Shown one piece after another: positions 22,076 through 32,532 of a stretch of 64,000 nucleotides of DNA. The stretch comes from Symbiodinium sp. CCMP2592 (taxonomy: Eukaryota > Sar > Dinophyceae > Suessiales > Symbiodiniaceae), in the NCBI GenBank assembly GCA_905221615.1, contig CAJNDT010002913.1, positions 186,001 through 250,000 of the forward strand. Direction: 5' to 3'. Position 1 is the first letter of the stretch, and each line of letters starts with the position of its first letter. The notes beneath the pieces were generated by a model that saw only the letters and a list, made by a program, of their open reading frames with translations, searched no databases and was not told where the DNA came from. Made by a program: the position numbers and the translations under genes.

Positions 22076-22290
22076 TTAAAAGCATCTGAAAGACTTTTGC
22101 ACTATCATCGTCATGGAGGATCCTATGAGACCAAGAAAAGAAAATAACGAACTATAGGATGTCGCAGCAAATAGCGGCAAGAGTTGCTCCTTGGATGAGT
22201 CAGGGCCTTGTATTCTGGCGCAACAAACTGCAATTTTTTGGGGTTCACACTTCAGGGCCGCGCAAGATAAGATCTCGTGGTTCTGGTTCA
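22076..22290 (-). CDS. Possible terminal exon with a membrane segment
   Basis: The minus frame reads KEQLLPLFAATSYSSLFSFL then GLIGSSMTMIVQKSF and a stop. The hydrophobic pattern suggests a membrane end. Splice sites were not fixed. Confidence 0.3.
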
Positions 22291-22978
22291 ACTGGGCGCT
22301 TTCAAATTCAACTGAACCCAACACTACAGTCCCTAAAGCCTTCCTTGCGCACCCAGGAGCCGACCCCCCCCCCCTCAGCAAAAGAAAGCACACCCCTAAG
22401 CTTCTAAACCCTAAACCGCACAATCGCAAAACCGAACCGAAAATTCACTATCTCTTCGAGTTTAGGGTTTAGGGATCTTCGGATGGCTCATTTCAAAGAT
22501 CTGAGCCCCAAACATTCAAGCCCGTCCAACCATGGCTGTGGTGGAGGTCGCGGTGGCCCTAAATAAACCCAAAGTCCTTCAAGACCTGAACCCTACATCC
22601 CGAAGCCCTTGACACCAAACGACCCTAATTAATCCCCATACACTGAAGCACGAAAGCCTAAACCAAACCCTAGAAATCCTCAAGCCTACAGCATAACGAC
22701 CCTAGGCCCCAAATCAACAAGTCCCAAACAAAAAACCTAACCCTGCGTTATGCCCCGCGCCTTCTTGTCTAACGGGCCGATGACCGGACCAACAAACTGG
22801 AAGTTGTCAGCCAGCCTTCAGTTGTCGTGGAGTCGACATAGGGTTTAGGGCTCTACGGTCTGGGTATTTAGGGAGACTCTTAAAACCATCCCAGACCCCC
22901 CAAGTAAGGCTAAGCTGTGACAACATGGGATTCGAGTGAAGTAACAGTACTCCGCGGGGTTCTGGGTTGTAACTATAA

Positions 22979-23219
22979 TGTAGGGGCCTTAATAATTGGA
23001 ACAGGGTTTGGAGGCATATTATACTATAAGTATAATAAGGAACCCCCCAAAACCCTATTCTAATGTAGGGACCTCGCAACCACATAAGCATAAGCATTTT
23101 ATGAGGACATCCCTACCTTATTGGACTGTTATTTTAAAGGGGGTGAAATGGGATGTCCCTATCCTTGTTTTGCTTGTGTGCTTTTTTGGGGCCCCATAAT
23201 TATTAAGAGCCCTACATTA
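22979..23219. mobile_element. Family G element with a family H element nested inside
   Basis: G arm TGTAGGGGCCTTAATAATTGG starts at 22979 and its partner AATTATTAAGAGCCCTACATT ends at 23219. Between them, from about 23069 to 23197, lies an H element (ACCACATAAGCATAAGC to GCTTGTGTGCTTTTTTGG). The order of insertion is H into G. Confidence 0.8.
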
Positions 23220-23308
23220 GTACTGTATGGAACCTCTGGCTTCTGTACTGCAAGGTGTGTGCTTCCGCAGGCCTGCTGCAGTACACTCTTGCAACCCTAA
23301 AGGGAACT

Positions 23309-23393
23309 CCAGAAAGTTGGAATATGGATTAATGGTAGGATCCCCTATAATTTACCTTAAAGGGGTTACGATAATGATATTCCAACTTTCTGG
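23309..23393. mobile_element. Palindromic element, family I
   Basis: Arms CCAGAAAGTTGGAATATG are inverted at both ends over a TACCCTATAATTTACC-like centre. Length is 85 bp. Copies also at 30656 and 54202. Confidence 0.85.
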
Positions 23394-23828
23394 CTTCTAC
23401 TGTACAGCCCTAAAGCTTCAACCGTAGAGCCCCTGACAGAAAACGTCCTACCCGAAGAACAAACCCATAACATGAAACAGATGTACGGCGCATGAATCAA
23501 CACAACTTTTGGCCCCGAATCCGTTATAAAGCCTATGCAGACCACAACTGGGCTTCGACATCCGACCCTTTTCGGTTAAAGGGTCTTCAGCGTGAATGAC
23601 TGGGGCTCTTTTACAGGGTTTAGTGTTTTGAGGGTTAGGGCTTAAGGTCTGTAAAGACTCCAAGCTTGTCGGCGGTACTTGGTGTTTCGTCCCTCAACCC
23701 CTAAACCGAAAGCCAAAACCCTAGCCCAAACACCGAGCTTTGCCAAGGTGCATGCTCCCATCTCCTTCAAAGACCTTCTCAGGAGCCTCTGCACCGAGCG
23801 CAGGTGGTTGAGTTGAGGGCTCAGGATT

Positions 23829-23953
23829 TGGGAGTTTCCGAAAATAGGGGACCCTAAAAAAGCACCCTAAATCGTAGGATCTTTATTGTAAGGACACCAA
23901 AATAAGGTACCCTCTGCCACGGTTTAGGGTTTAGGGTTTAGGGAAACTCCCAT
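23829..23953. mobile_element. Family E element carrying a telomere-like tract
   Basis: The left arm TGGGAGTTTCCGAAAATAGGG and core are intact. In the right arm, the bases before GGAAACTCCCA are replaced by GGTTTAGGGTTTAGGGTTTA. Confidence 0.75.
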
Positions 23954-24044
23954 TTAAGTTCCCCTTTGTGTACCCATCCGCCTCAGTCACCAGGAACTTC
24001 TTTGCGAGCCTGATGAGGTCCTTTGGAGTTGTAGGTTTGGGGTT

Positions 24045-24150
24045 TAGGGTGTAGGGGATTAGGGGTTTACTGTTTAGGGATTTAGGGGTTTACTGTTTAG
24101 GGGCTTAGGGGTTTAGGGATTTAGGGGTTTAGGGTTTAGGGTTTGGGGTT
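24045..24150 (+). repeat. Interstitial TTTAGGG tract
   Basis: GGGGTTTAGGG variants, including two copies of TTTACTGTTTAGGG. Confidence 0.85.
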
Positions 24151-24484
24151 TAGGTCCCCTGGATCTGCTCCAGTTGTCCAAGTAACCCCTTAATAATAAG
24201 GGTACAATGTTTCCGAATGTTCAGCTTTAAGAAGGGTGCCCAAAAAGAAAAAGGGCGAAAGGGGGCTAATCAGGAACCTAGTGTTGCACTGCACTGAATT
24301 CACTACACGCCCCTGCCTAAACTAGGGGCCATAAACACCGTGCCCGTTTTTCTTCCTGGAATGCTACAAAGAAATCAGAATGTGAAACCCCCGAAAGGTA
24401 GGCTTTACAGGGGCCAGGCATGCCTGGTATGCGGTAGACCCGCTAACCGTACACCGCGAACCCAAAGCCCCTGGAGGCTCAGAC

Positions 24485-24643
24485 CCTGATGCTCGAGAGA
24501 TGGTGGGCATATCCGCAAGAACATGTCAAACGGGCTCTGCAGCTTAATGTCAGAGGCATCTAGCAAGAGTATCACCTCCTCTATAGTCTGATTTGGCCGC
24601 TGCATCCAGGCTCTTACTTCGCCCTTGATGGAAATACATTCGG
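24485..24643 (-). CDS. Internal exon, product unknown
   Basis: Acceptor GAGAAG and donor GTCTGAG bound a 159-bp frame reading ECISIKGEVRAWMQRPNQTI then EEVILLLDASDIKLQSPFDM and FLRICPPSLEHQ. The composition is strongly protein-like. It lies just downstream of the 24780-25496 gene on the same strand but that gene ends in a stop, so it may be separate. No domain recognised. Confidence 0.55.
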
Positions 24644-24779
24644 CTTCTCACTTTCTGGCTTCGTCCTGTCCAAGACACTATAGCCTAGCCCGAACTATGT
24701 CTTCTAGTAGGGGTTAGGGTTTGGGGCTTCTGCTTTAGGGTCAATATATAGCGGGTACAGGGTTTGGGGGGTTTGGGGT

Positions 24780-25496
24780 CTAGGGGCGGTATGGCTTTAG
24801 AGTTGAAGGATTTAGGGTTCTGCAAATACCACTACGGTGCAACTTGCCACCCTGACCACTATTGAGAATATTGAGAACAGTCAATCTAAGGCCCCAAAGA
24901 AGCACATGAGCAAAAATTAGGATAGGGATATCCCATATAAACCCCCTTATCATGAAGCCCATTAAGGTAGGGATATCACTTTAACATGCTTATGCTTATG
25001 TGCTCTTTGGGTCCCTGACAATTGGCCACCCGGGTCCTGCGGCGGAATGGGAAAGGTACTGGCCGCAAAGAGGCCCTCCTCGTCAACCATGTGACGCCTG
25101 CTTGAAGGCTCATGGGACTTAGTAAGTAAGGTTATAAGTAGGATATAATTAGGATAACCCCACTTAGGGGACTTATAACCCCAATTATAACCTACTTACT
25201 AAGTCCCATGATCCTCTAAGTGCTGTTCAGGAAAGAGCGCAATTGATATCGTAAGCCCAGAAGTGTAGAATCCTTTACATCACGTATGAGACGCCCATAT
25301 GGGTGGTTGTCAAAATGTTGGTCCCATCTTGGGTACCCTAAATATTAGGTGCCGTACTATATTCGGGACCACAAAGGGACAATAATTTTGACAACTACCC
25401 ATATGGAAGGCTGGAAGATCAGCGGATGAAAAAGTAAATTGTCGCAGGAGCCGAGAAGATCCTTCAAAGAAGGCTCTGCGGCTACGTATGTAGTGG
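24780..25496 (-). CDS. Four-exon gene whose three introns are F, B and H palindromes
   Basis: Exons: 25399-25496 (98 bp; TYVAAEPSLKDLLGSCDNLL then FHPLIFQPSIW), 25217-25272 (56 bp; DSTLLGLRYQLRSFLNST), 25020-25100 (81 bp; RRHMVDEEGLFAASTFPIPP), 24780-24885 (106 bp; LTVLNILNSGQGGKLHRSGI) to a TAG. Introns: 25273-25398 (F, GT-AG), 25101-25216 (B, GA-AG), 24886-25019 (H, GT-AG). All three phases match and every exon length fits. The first exon starts in phase 2 after acceptor ATCAAG, so more exons lie upstream. No protein family recognised. Confidence 0.65.
24886..25019 (-). mobile_element. Family H palindrome acting as a GT-AG intron
   Basis: The donor GTCAGGGACCC lies beside the TIR GGGACCCAAAGAGCACATAAG. 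Acceptor GGGGCCTTAG closes the other arm. Length is 134 bp. Confidence 0.7.
25101..25216 (-). mobile_element. Family B palindrome acting as a GA-AG intron
   Basis: The donor is GAGGATCATGGG and the acceptor is GAGCCTTCAAG, both inside the TIR. Length is 116 bp. It is almost the reverse complement of the B copy at 17576. Confidence 0.7.
25273..25398 (-). mobile_element. Family F palindrome in a GT-AG intron
   Basis: The donor GTAGTTGTCAAAATTATTG is the TIR itself. The acceptor GATGTAAAG lies 24 bases past the second TIR (25297). The intron is 126 bp. Confidence 0.65.
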
Positions 25497-26224
25497 CTTG
25501 ATAACAACAAAACTGTCGTTGAAACTCCGACATTCACTGGTACAAACCAGCATCCCTAAACCCTAAGCCCCTAACCACTGTACTCAACTCCGAACCCAAA
25601 TTGGTTATACAACTGCAGCACGGACGCGGACCCCAGACCATGCAAATCCCCTGAGGCGTGAGGAAGAAAACTGAACCTTACCCCTAAACTCCAAGAAGCT
25701 GTAGACCTTACACCCCGTTCAAGACGTTCATGCTTAGGGTCATGTACCCTTCAACCTTCCATTCACATACCGGACCTCGCGAACTCCGCATACTCAGGCG
25801 TCTCCTCGAATCGCTCCTGTTTTGCCAAGACCCCTAAACTTTTGGTGATTTTTCTTGTTGTTTCGAAATTCACTCCCTTATTTATGAGGGCATGAGCACG
25901 TGTCCCTCATTGCATCGACTAGAGGGCAACCGCTCGCATTTTAGGTCATGCGGTGGCTTTTCTTCTGCCGGCACCACCGAAAGCCTGAGGCCCATGCATC
26001 GGTTTGCGCTTCAGGGTTTTTTAAAGTGCAATGACGCCGGATTGTTCAGGTTTAGGAATCCTAAAACCCTAGTATGGGTCCGGATCCAGTGTCTTAGAAG
26101 CTTGTGCGCCGAGGCTTCGGCGTCGAGATTAAAAATCCTCCCAAAGTAAGCATTCTGTGGTCGGTTGGGGGGAGTATACCAGGAGTGGTGGCGATGATAG
26201 GGCAGAAAGTGGGTCAACTTATAC

Positions 26225-26540
26225 CCCCGTCCTCCGAGCCCACCCCTCCCCTGACCTCGTGCCTCTGTCGGGTCTCTCTGTCTCTTTCTGTCTGGATTAT
26301 ATCGGGGAGCTTGAAGATCCTCTCGGTGCACCTCATATCATCTTCTCCTTCCCTTACACCTCCTGTCGTCGTCGTCTCTTGTGGTTCATACCTGCTCGGC
26401 AGGTGGGGTGGTGATGAGATACCGTACCCTCTTTGAGGTGGACATGGAACCTGCAAAGTAAGCGCCCGGTACAAACGACTTTCCTCAAAGAATGCCTGTG
26501 CAGGCTCATACGCTTGAATGCTGGTCTCGAGGGAACTGTC
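26225..26540 (-). CDS. Long exon, product unknown
   Basis: About 105 codons are open to a GTATAAG donor. The text includes AYEPAQAFFEESRLYRALTL, VPCPPQRGYGISSPPHLPSR and an acidic/basic region (EDDMRCTERIFKLPDIIQTE then RDRETRQRHEV). Other frames here are also open but less varied. An internal acceptor (TTTGCAG at 26451) could shorten it. Function unknown. Confidence 0.5.
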
Positions 26541-26829
26541 TCATGCCCTGCCCTGATTTGGAAGTTAAGGGCTTCATCATCACTCTCCACTCAACGGAAC
26601 AAGGCACAGGAGTGAACCTACGTTAAAGCCGAATACACCACCCAAGAACCCGAACCCCAAACCCAAACGAAAAGCCTCCAGACTGATAACAGCTCAAAGG
26701 ATTGAATCAAAAGCCCTCCGGTGGCGGTGTCCGGCGCAGCAGGGAGTTTCGCACCCACAACAGCGAACAAGACGTGTCCCTGCATGGGTGCAAAACTCGA
26801 GGCCCTATGCATGTAAGCCTTTATATAAA

Positions 26830-26963
26830 CTTATTGTATGTGTATGTATATGTAGACAATAACACTAATACTACATATATGCATATATGTATATACATAC
26901 ATGTATATAGCTATACAAATACATACAGCCATCCATACATCCATACATACATACATACATATG

Positions 26964-27021
<58 letters not shown>

Positions 27022-27161
27022 CTACCTGTGTATATACATGTATATACGGACATGTATGTATGCGTGTATATGTATGTATGTGTGTATGTATGTATGTACG
27101 TATGTATGTATGTAGGTGTGTGTGTGTACATATATATATATATATACATACATACATACAT

Positions 27162-27199
<38 letters not shown>

Positions 27200-27215
27200 A
27201 TGTATGCATACGTGC
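26830..27215. repeat. (TA)n/(CATA)n/(GTAT)n microsatellite block
   Basis: Almost 400 bp of tetranucleotide and dinucleotide repeats. Confidence 0.95.
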
Positions 27216-27622
27216 AAACTGGCACACTAGAATAACAATGGCCTGAACACTGAATCGTTGCGGGGGGTCAGAACTTCAGGATCTGGTTTCCAGAAACAGC
27301 TTCGCAACCTCGAGCCTGAAATCAGGACTACTGCAGCAAGGATTCGGAATTCCGTGTTTATAAACTTACCGTGTACCCTACACCACAAGCTGCTCGAAAG
27401 GCTTCGATGCTAGTTACTAAGCCACTAAAACCCTGCGGCCGTCCTAGGGCAAATAACACGACGCACGAAGACCAACCAACCTAGCCCTACACAAGAGGCA
27501 CCATTTCGTCACTAATTCTCACGACTCTGACACCATGCACCTTGAAGCTCGGATCAGCTCACGTCTTCGTAGAACTTCCTACTTTAGCCCACCGCCACAG
27601 TGATAAGACTCGCCTTGTAAGG

Positions 27623-27898
27623 TTACTTCAGAGAAAACTGCTCAGCTTGGCTTCAAAGAACACATGGGCGTTTCCGAAAATAGGGGAGCCTTTTGTAGTA
27701 CCCTAAATAGTAGGGTCCTTATTATAAGGACCCCCCCAAATAAGGTACCCCCCCCCCCCCCTATTTGCGGAAACTCCCACATTGGGCGATGCAGATCTAT
27801 GTCGTCGAAGTGAGTGCAAGTTGAAGCGGGCTTGATGGAAGCCATCCTCTTCTCGATGTTACTTAGAAGATTCCATACGGTGCAGGGTCTCAAGCTTG
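27623..27898 (-). CDS. Two exons split by an E intron, product unknown
   Basis: Exon 27775 to about 27898 reads PCTVWNLLSNIEKRMASIKP then ASTCTHFDDIDLHRPMW. Exon 27623-27650 completes it with QAEQFSLK and a TAA. The join is in frame across intron 27651-27774 (GT-AG). No family recognised. Confidence 0.5.
27651..27774 (-). mobile_element. Family E palindrome in a GT-AG intron
   Basis: The donor GTTTCCGCAAATAGGGG lies five bases inside the TIR (TGGGAGTTTCC). Acceptor TCTTTGAAG lies just beyond the other TIR. Length is 124 bp. A C13 run lies inside. Confidence 0.6.
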
Positions 27899-28088
27899 CG
27901 AGTCGGACAACAGGATTTAAAGGCATCTATTCTCTGCCTGCCCATCGGCTGAGATGCCAGTGTGCACTTATATTAGCAAAATGAATGCTGAAAAGACAGT
28001 GATACTTGCAGACCGCAGAAGCTCCCCGGACACAACCTAACCTGTCCCTCAAACCCGGCGAGAAGTTCTCTCTTGACCCCAAGACCCT

Positions 28089-28283
28089 GCAAAGCCACAA
28101 ATTCAAACCATACAACCCCAGACAGTATCTCAAGGTCTCGCCGCTGCAGTCACAGCAGCAGCCACAGCGGCTGCCCGCCGCGTGCGGCGCATGCCACCGT
28201 GCATGTCGATAATGCTAGGGCTTTTAGTAAGCCAGAACCTGATGAGGAGCCTCTCAGTTCTCATCAGCTTGCTAGAATCTTAG
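28089..28283 (+). CDS. Possible terminal exon, product unknown
   Basis: A 64-codon frame reads AKPQIQTIQPQTVSQGLAAA, an Ala/Arg-rich middle, then SIMLGLLVSQNLMRSLSVLI to a TAG. An overlapping frame (FSKPEPDEEPLSSHQLARI) is also plausible. Confidence 0.4.
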   Translation, partial: AKPQIQTIQPQTVSQGLAAAVTAAATAAARRVRRMPPCMSIMLGLLVSQNLMRSLSVLISLLES

Positions 28284-28869
28284 AACCGCACTGTTTTCGA
28301 TCATTTCCTGCGTTGCGGGATTCTGGATGAATTCGATGGGCTTACGGCTGGCCTCTTTGACTTAGGGACCTTTCATTGAAAGCTTCGGGTGTCGGGTCTA
28401 GCTAGCTTTCCTTGCTCCCACCGAGGAGGGGATAGCAGATCAATCTACTATGTCTGCACTATTGCTTTATGGTGAGGGGGGAGATCATGCAGCTTTAGCG
28501 GGACAAACTCCTCGGATGAACTAAACTTGTATTCTGATCCAGGGTTTTTCCGCGATTGGCTCGGGGCCGAAGCGTCAAAGATCTTCCTACACTATATCAA
28601 ACTCAGAATAGTATACTTAAAAAACAACTTTCCAAACCCTAGCCCATCCCAAGCTTCCTGACCCCGAAACTCACACGACCCCCAGGGAAACACCTAAACC
28701 TTAAACATCATCTACAGAAGGATTTTTTCCTAAAGCGGGGTGGATTTCAACAGTTCATGCTGGCGTGTTTTCGTGGTTTGCTTGCAACCCCGCACCCCTT
28801 AAACCCAAACCTAAATCCTGAACCCTAAAACCCAAAACATCCTGAAGGATTGGGGTCCTCAAGATCCCT

Positions 28870-28979
28870 ACTACTGTAGGATCTTTAGCATGAGGAGCAT
28901 CGCAACACGCAGGACGAACACCTCCTCTGTGCATGACTTCCTGCGCTTTCACAAAAGACACAGCAGTGAAAAACAACAT
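28870..28979 (-). CDS. Possible first exon with a signal-like N-terminus
   Basis: From ATG at 28979 the frame reads MLFFTAVSFVKAQEVMHRGG then VRPACCDAPHAKDPT. The hydrophobic start could be a signal peptide. No further support. Confidence 0.3.
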
Positions 28980-29089
28980 GTTTGCTAGCAGCTCGTCATG
29001 GTCACGATCTGAAGTGTCGGGAATCTACGTCTCCAACCCACAGAAGTGCGCGAAAGAACAGCAATCATCAAGATGATCTGATTACATGT

Positions 29090-29480
29090 ACATTTTTTAT
29101 ATACACACTGTCTGTATATACACATATATGTATACATATATATATATATATGCCATATAATATATGCAATGTATGCATAGGAAAGTGTGTGTACATGTTA
29201 CACACACACACATATATATATATATATGCACAATTACACATACATATATGCGTATAGTTGCATATACATCTACATCTACATCTGCATGAGTATATATACA
29301 TCTACATACACATACATATATACATCTTATGTACATGCGTATGTATATACATATGTATATGTAGATGCAGATGTAGATGTATATGTAGGTATGGATATGC
29401 GAATTTGTGTATACGTATATATGTGTATGCATGTGTGTTCGCTTATTTACATGCATGCATACATGTACACACACGATCTT
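29090..29480. repeat. (TA)n/(CATA)n/(GATG)n microsatellite block
   Basis: About 390 bp of mixed CATATA, ACATCT and GTATAT repeats. Confidence 0.95.
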
Positions 29481-29517
29481 GGCTGTGGCTCGCGTCTTTT
29501 CTCGCACTGGCTAGGGA

Positions 29518-29757
29518 GTGAAGATCTGCATCTTCTCACCAATGCGTGTGCGGCCTCAGCAGCACCAAAGCTCGCAGAGTCAGTGTGAGATTCTGAAGAA
29601 GGGTATCCCTCATGGCAAAAGATATGTTAAAGTAACGATCGTAGATGGGACAGTAGCTTTTAACAGCCGCCCAAATATAGAAACCCTGAAAAGTCGAGGC
29701 CAGCCCTGGCTTTGCCGATCCGCCGGGCTTATTGTTGCTTATAGGTTGCGGGTTTAG
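29518..29757 (+). CDS. Possible terminal exon, product unknown
   Basis: The frame includes CEILKKGIPHGKRYVKVTIV then DGTVAFNSRPNIETLK, ending in a stop. Borders are uncertain. Confidence 0.35.
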   Translation: MKICIFSPMRVRPQQHQSSQSQCEILKKGIPHGKRYVKVTIVDGTVAFNSRPNIETLKSRGQPWLCRSAGLIVAYRLRV

Positions 29758-30655
29758 GCTTCAGGGTCTTGGGTCCTGGGGTCAGGGTTCTTCAATGTTG
29801 TGGGCTCAGGGTTCAGAACTTAAGACTTAAGATCGCGGGGACTGACGGCTGGACTCTATCTCATTCGCATAGCCACCGCCCAGCTGCCCGAAGCCCTACA
29901 CCGAAAGGCTTCGACAATTCACAATGTACGGCTTATCGAAATCCGTCACAGGTCCCGAACAAGACTTTCCTACAGCGGTGCTGAGGAAACCGGAGAGTTC
30001 ACCCCTCCATGAAAACAAACATAAGGCTCTAGAAAACAGTGTTTAGGGTTTAGGGCTTCACAGCCAAACCAGCACGACGACGACACGACTTCGGGTCCTA
30101 AATCTCACAGAAAACATGTGTCTATCACCAGAGGAGTATGAATCATTGAATTACCACTTCTTTGGAGCCATTATGAACAAAATCTGGAAATGCAATACAT
30201 TCGAAAGCCGACAGCCGTGAACTCCAAGGCGAAGCCCGCAAAGCCTCCACCCCGCGCACCCATAAACCCAAAGCACGCAGTAAACCACCGAACATCATGA
30301 ACCCCGACCCCTATAAATCCTAGTCCCAAAACCGCTCAAAGCCTGTGCACTGCGGGTGGGGCAGATAGGGCACTCGGTGAGATCTTCTTGGAAGCCGCAG
30401 AACCTGATCCAGAGCAGATGCCTTCTGGGCCAGTGTGAACTTTTTCCGACGAGGTTTACAGGTCTTTCGGAGGGCTGAGGGCGGGGAGGGGGATTTGGGA
30501 ATTTAGACACTACAGGCTATACTATACTACGACCTGTACCATTTTTCAGACCCTCACGGCGCAAACCTCGAAAGAAAGAAGATGCAGGCGAGCTACCATG
30601 TCACTGTCACACGATCCAACCCTGAGCCTGAAACTCTACACTTCTACAGGGAACT

Positions 30656-30740
30656 CCAGAAAGTTGGAATATGGTTTCAGGGTAGGATACCCTATAATTT
30701 ACCATAAAGGGTTTAGGATAATCATATTCCAACTTTCTGG
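30656..30740. mobile_element. Palindromic element, family I
   Basis: Arms CCAGAAAGTTGGAATATG are perfect at both ends. Preceded by the same CTACAGGGAACT as the inverted copy at 54202. Confidence 0.85.
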
Positions 30741-30832
30741 CCTTTACCTTAAACCTTATGACATAAGCCCGGGACCCGGATCCAACAACAAGAACTGCGA
30801 CGCCCCATGACACCACTCTCCTTCATATCTAG

Positions 30833-31093
30833 AAAGGGCTTTGGGCTTCTACTGTGGGGCTATGATTTGCATAGGGTTTATCAACACTCTTACTAATTTC
30901 TTCGACCCCCATATGGGTAGTTGTCAAAATTATGGCCCCTTTTGGGGTACCCCTAAATATTAGGTGCCGCGTTATATCAAGGACCCAAGAAGGGACCCTA
31001 ATTTTGACCACCACCCATATAGCCAACTCTGGGCGCTTGGCGTGCACATTGCCAAGTGCTTGCCTCGGTTCTACTACAGCGACATGGGCTTAG
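30833..31093 (+). CDS. Two exons split by an F intron, membrane-like product
   Basis: Exon 30833-30916 (acceptor TATCTAG) reads GFYCGAMICIGFINTLTNFF then DPHM, with a hydrophobic run. It continues in frame at 31023 (NSGRLACTLPSACLGSTTAT) to a TAG. Base counts fit. A different plus frame after the intron (LWALGVHIAKCLPRFYYSDM) is even more protein-like but is out of phase with the simple join. Confidence 0.45.
30917..31022 (+). mobile_element. Family F palindrome acting as a GT-AG intron
   Basis: It begins GTAGTTGTCAAAATTATGG and ends ACCACCACCCATATAG. Length is 106 bp. Confidence 0.65.
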
Positions 31094-31305
31094 AGTAAAG
31101 GATTGGTAGAGGTTAAGCTGTGTGTCGGAGTCAAGATGAATACTGACACCAGATGCTTCAATATAGTGAGTAGTTCTGAGTAGTGACAGGTTAGGATGTG
31201 TTCGATCTGGGTGTGCAGATTGACGGGGTCGGGCGAGTGTATATCAAAAAAGCAGGAAAAAAGGCACAGCCGAATTCGACATTGCTGGGTGGTACAGGCA
31301 CGCAT
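31094..31305 (-). CDS. Possible exon, product unknown
   Basis: The minus frame reads NLHTQIEHILTCHYSELLTI then LKHLVSVFILTPTHSLT. It overlaps a weaker plus-strand frame. Splice sites were not fixed. Confidence 0.3.
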
Positions 31306-31510
31306 CTCGTCCGAGAATACAGACGGACCTTACTGCATCGGTTTGTTATCAGCTAGCCCCATACACTGCCGCACAAATCCCCGCACTCCAAAAGCCTTGA
31401 AACCTACGAGTACCCTACACCCTACGCGCCAAAACCTTTAACATTGCACCTCGAAGTTTGATCCAATTGTCCAGACACTCCGACCTCGTGCGGACCTTCC
31501 AACCCAAAAC

Positions 31511-31752
31511 TTATTTATAGTCACCCCTACAGTTCCAGCAACCCTCTGAGTTACAGTCATTCTCATAGTACCTATAGTCTCCATTGTAGCTCGTTTTTTG
31601 GGGGTCACCTGATAGGACCCTAACTATGAAACTGGTTAAACCAAAAAGAGGGACTACAATTGAGACTGTAGGTACCCCAGAACTCTAGGCAAGTCGGTCC
31701 CGGGCATGGCAATGTGACCAGGTTCGCCAAGTTGTCCAAACAGATAACACAG
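31511..31752 (-). CDS. RING-like zinc-binding fragment split by a C2 intron
   Basis: Exon 31676-31752 (acceptor GGCCAG) reads CVICLDNLANLVTLPCPGPT then CLEFW. Exon 31511-31545 adds EGCWNCRGDYK and a TAA. CVIC...LPC...C...CWNC resembles a RING finger, but the usual His after LPC is missing. Base counts (77 and 35) and phase fit across intron 31546-31675. RING proteins are mostly ubiquitin ligases; here that is inference from motif only. Confidence 0.5.
31546..31675 (-). mobile_element. Family C2 palindrome in a GT-AG intron
   Basis: The donor GTACCTACAGTCTCAATTGT is the start of the TIR. The element ends near 31571 and acceptor GTAACTCAG lies 25 bases on. Length is 130 bp. Confidence 0.6.
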
Positions 31753-32415
31753 CTGGCCTGGTTCAGCAGGTTCGGTTTTATGCTTCGGATACAATTTTGT
31801 GGCAAACCAAGGAACACCGGAGCCCTAAACAAACCCAGGCCGGCGTACTTTTTCGAAAGCATCCTTGAAACCCTAGCAGTAGCCTGGGTTTACGGCTTAG
31901 AGGGCCTTCTTGGGCTTTCAAAAAAATTAAAGCTTTCGGAAGTTGGGGCTCGGCTTGTCCACAGTCCCCAATCCCTGGGTCCCTTGCCTGCGGAATAGCC
32001 TACCATAAGCAATTCTGAGCCATTTTCTTTGGTCCCTGTATGGTTATGCTTACGATTTTGACTCTGATTTGCTTCTGGTGACCGGGAATACGATTATGGG
32101 TACGAATGTGTGCGTTTTGTGACTGCTAGCCGAAGTATAATATACCCGAAAACCTTGGTCCAATGACTAGGCCTTTATATCAAATGGCCCCTTTTCATGC
32201 AGAGCCCAGAAAGTTCGCGAAGGAACTCCTGCTTGCCCTATCTGTGAAGCCCTGCAGCCAGGCTCAGAAAATGGCCCGAAGAACAAACAGTGTCAACATA
32301 TCCTAAGCCACTTTCCTCTGTATTCCTGCAAGTCTAACAACTGTACCATTTCCTAGCGTTCACGTCCACTCAGGAGATCACCAAAAATGGGCATCAAGGA
32401 CACTGCTAAGCCTCA

Positions 32416-32532
32416 AAACCCCAAAACCCTACATCCTGAACTCGGCTCTATGAAAAACCCCAAAACCCTACATCCTGAACTCGGCTCTATGAAAAACCCC
32501 AAAACCCTACATCCTGAACTAGGCTCTATGAA
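32416..32532. repeat. 39-bp minisatellite, three copies
   Basis: The unit starts ACCCCAAAACCCTACATCCT and is 13 codons long (NPKTLHPELGSMK). One base differs in the third copy. Confidence 0.95.

Noticed and set aside
26830..27246. ORFs rich in Tyr, Ile, His and Met in both strands
   Set aside because: Translation of CATA, GTAT and TA microsatellites.
31714..31998. Plus-strand ORF of 94 codons
   Set aside because: The minus strand has the RING-like Cys pattern with fitting splice sites over the same bases. The distal part (YFFESILETLAVAWVYGLEG) could still be an exon but nothing else supports it.
32416..32532. CRISPR-like direct repeats
   Set aside because: The three units are contiguous with no unique spacers.
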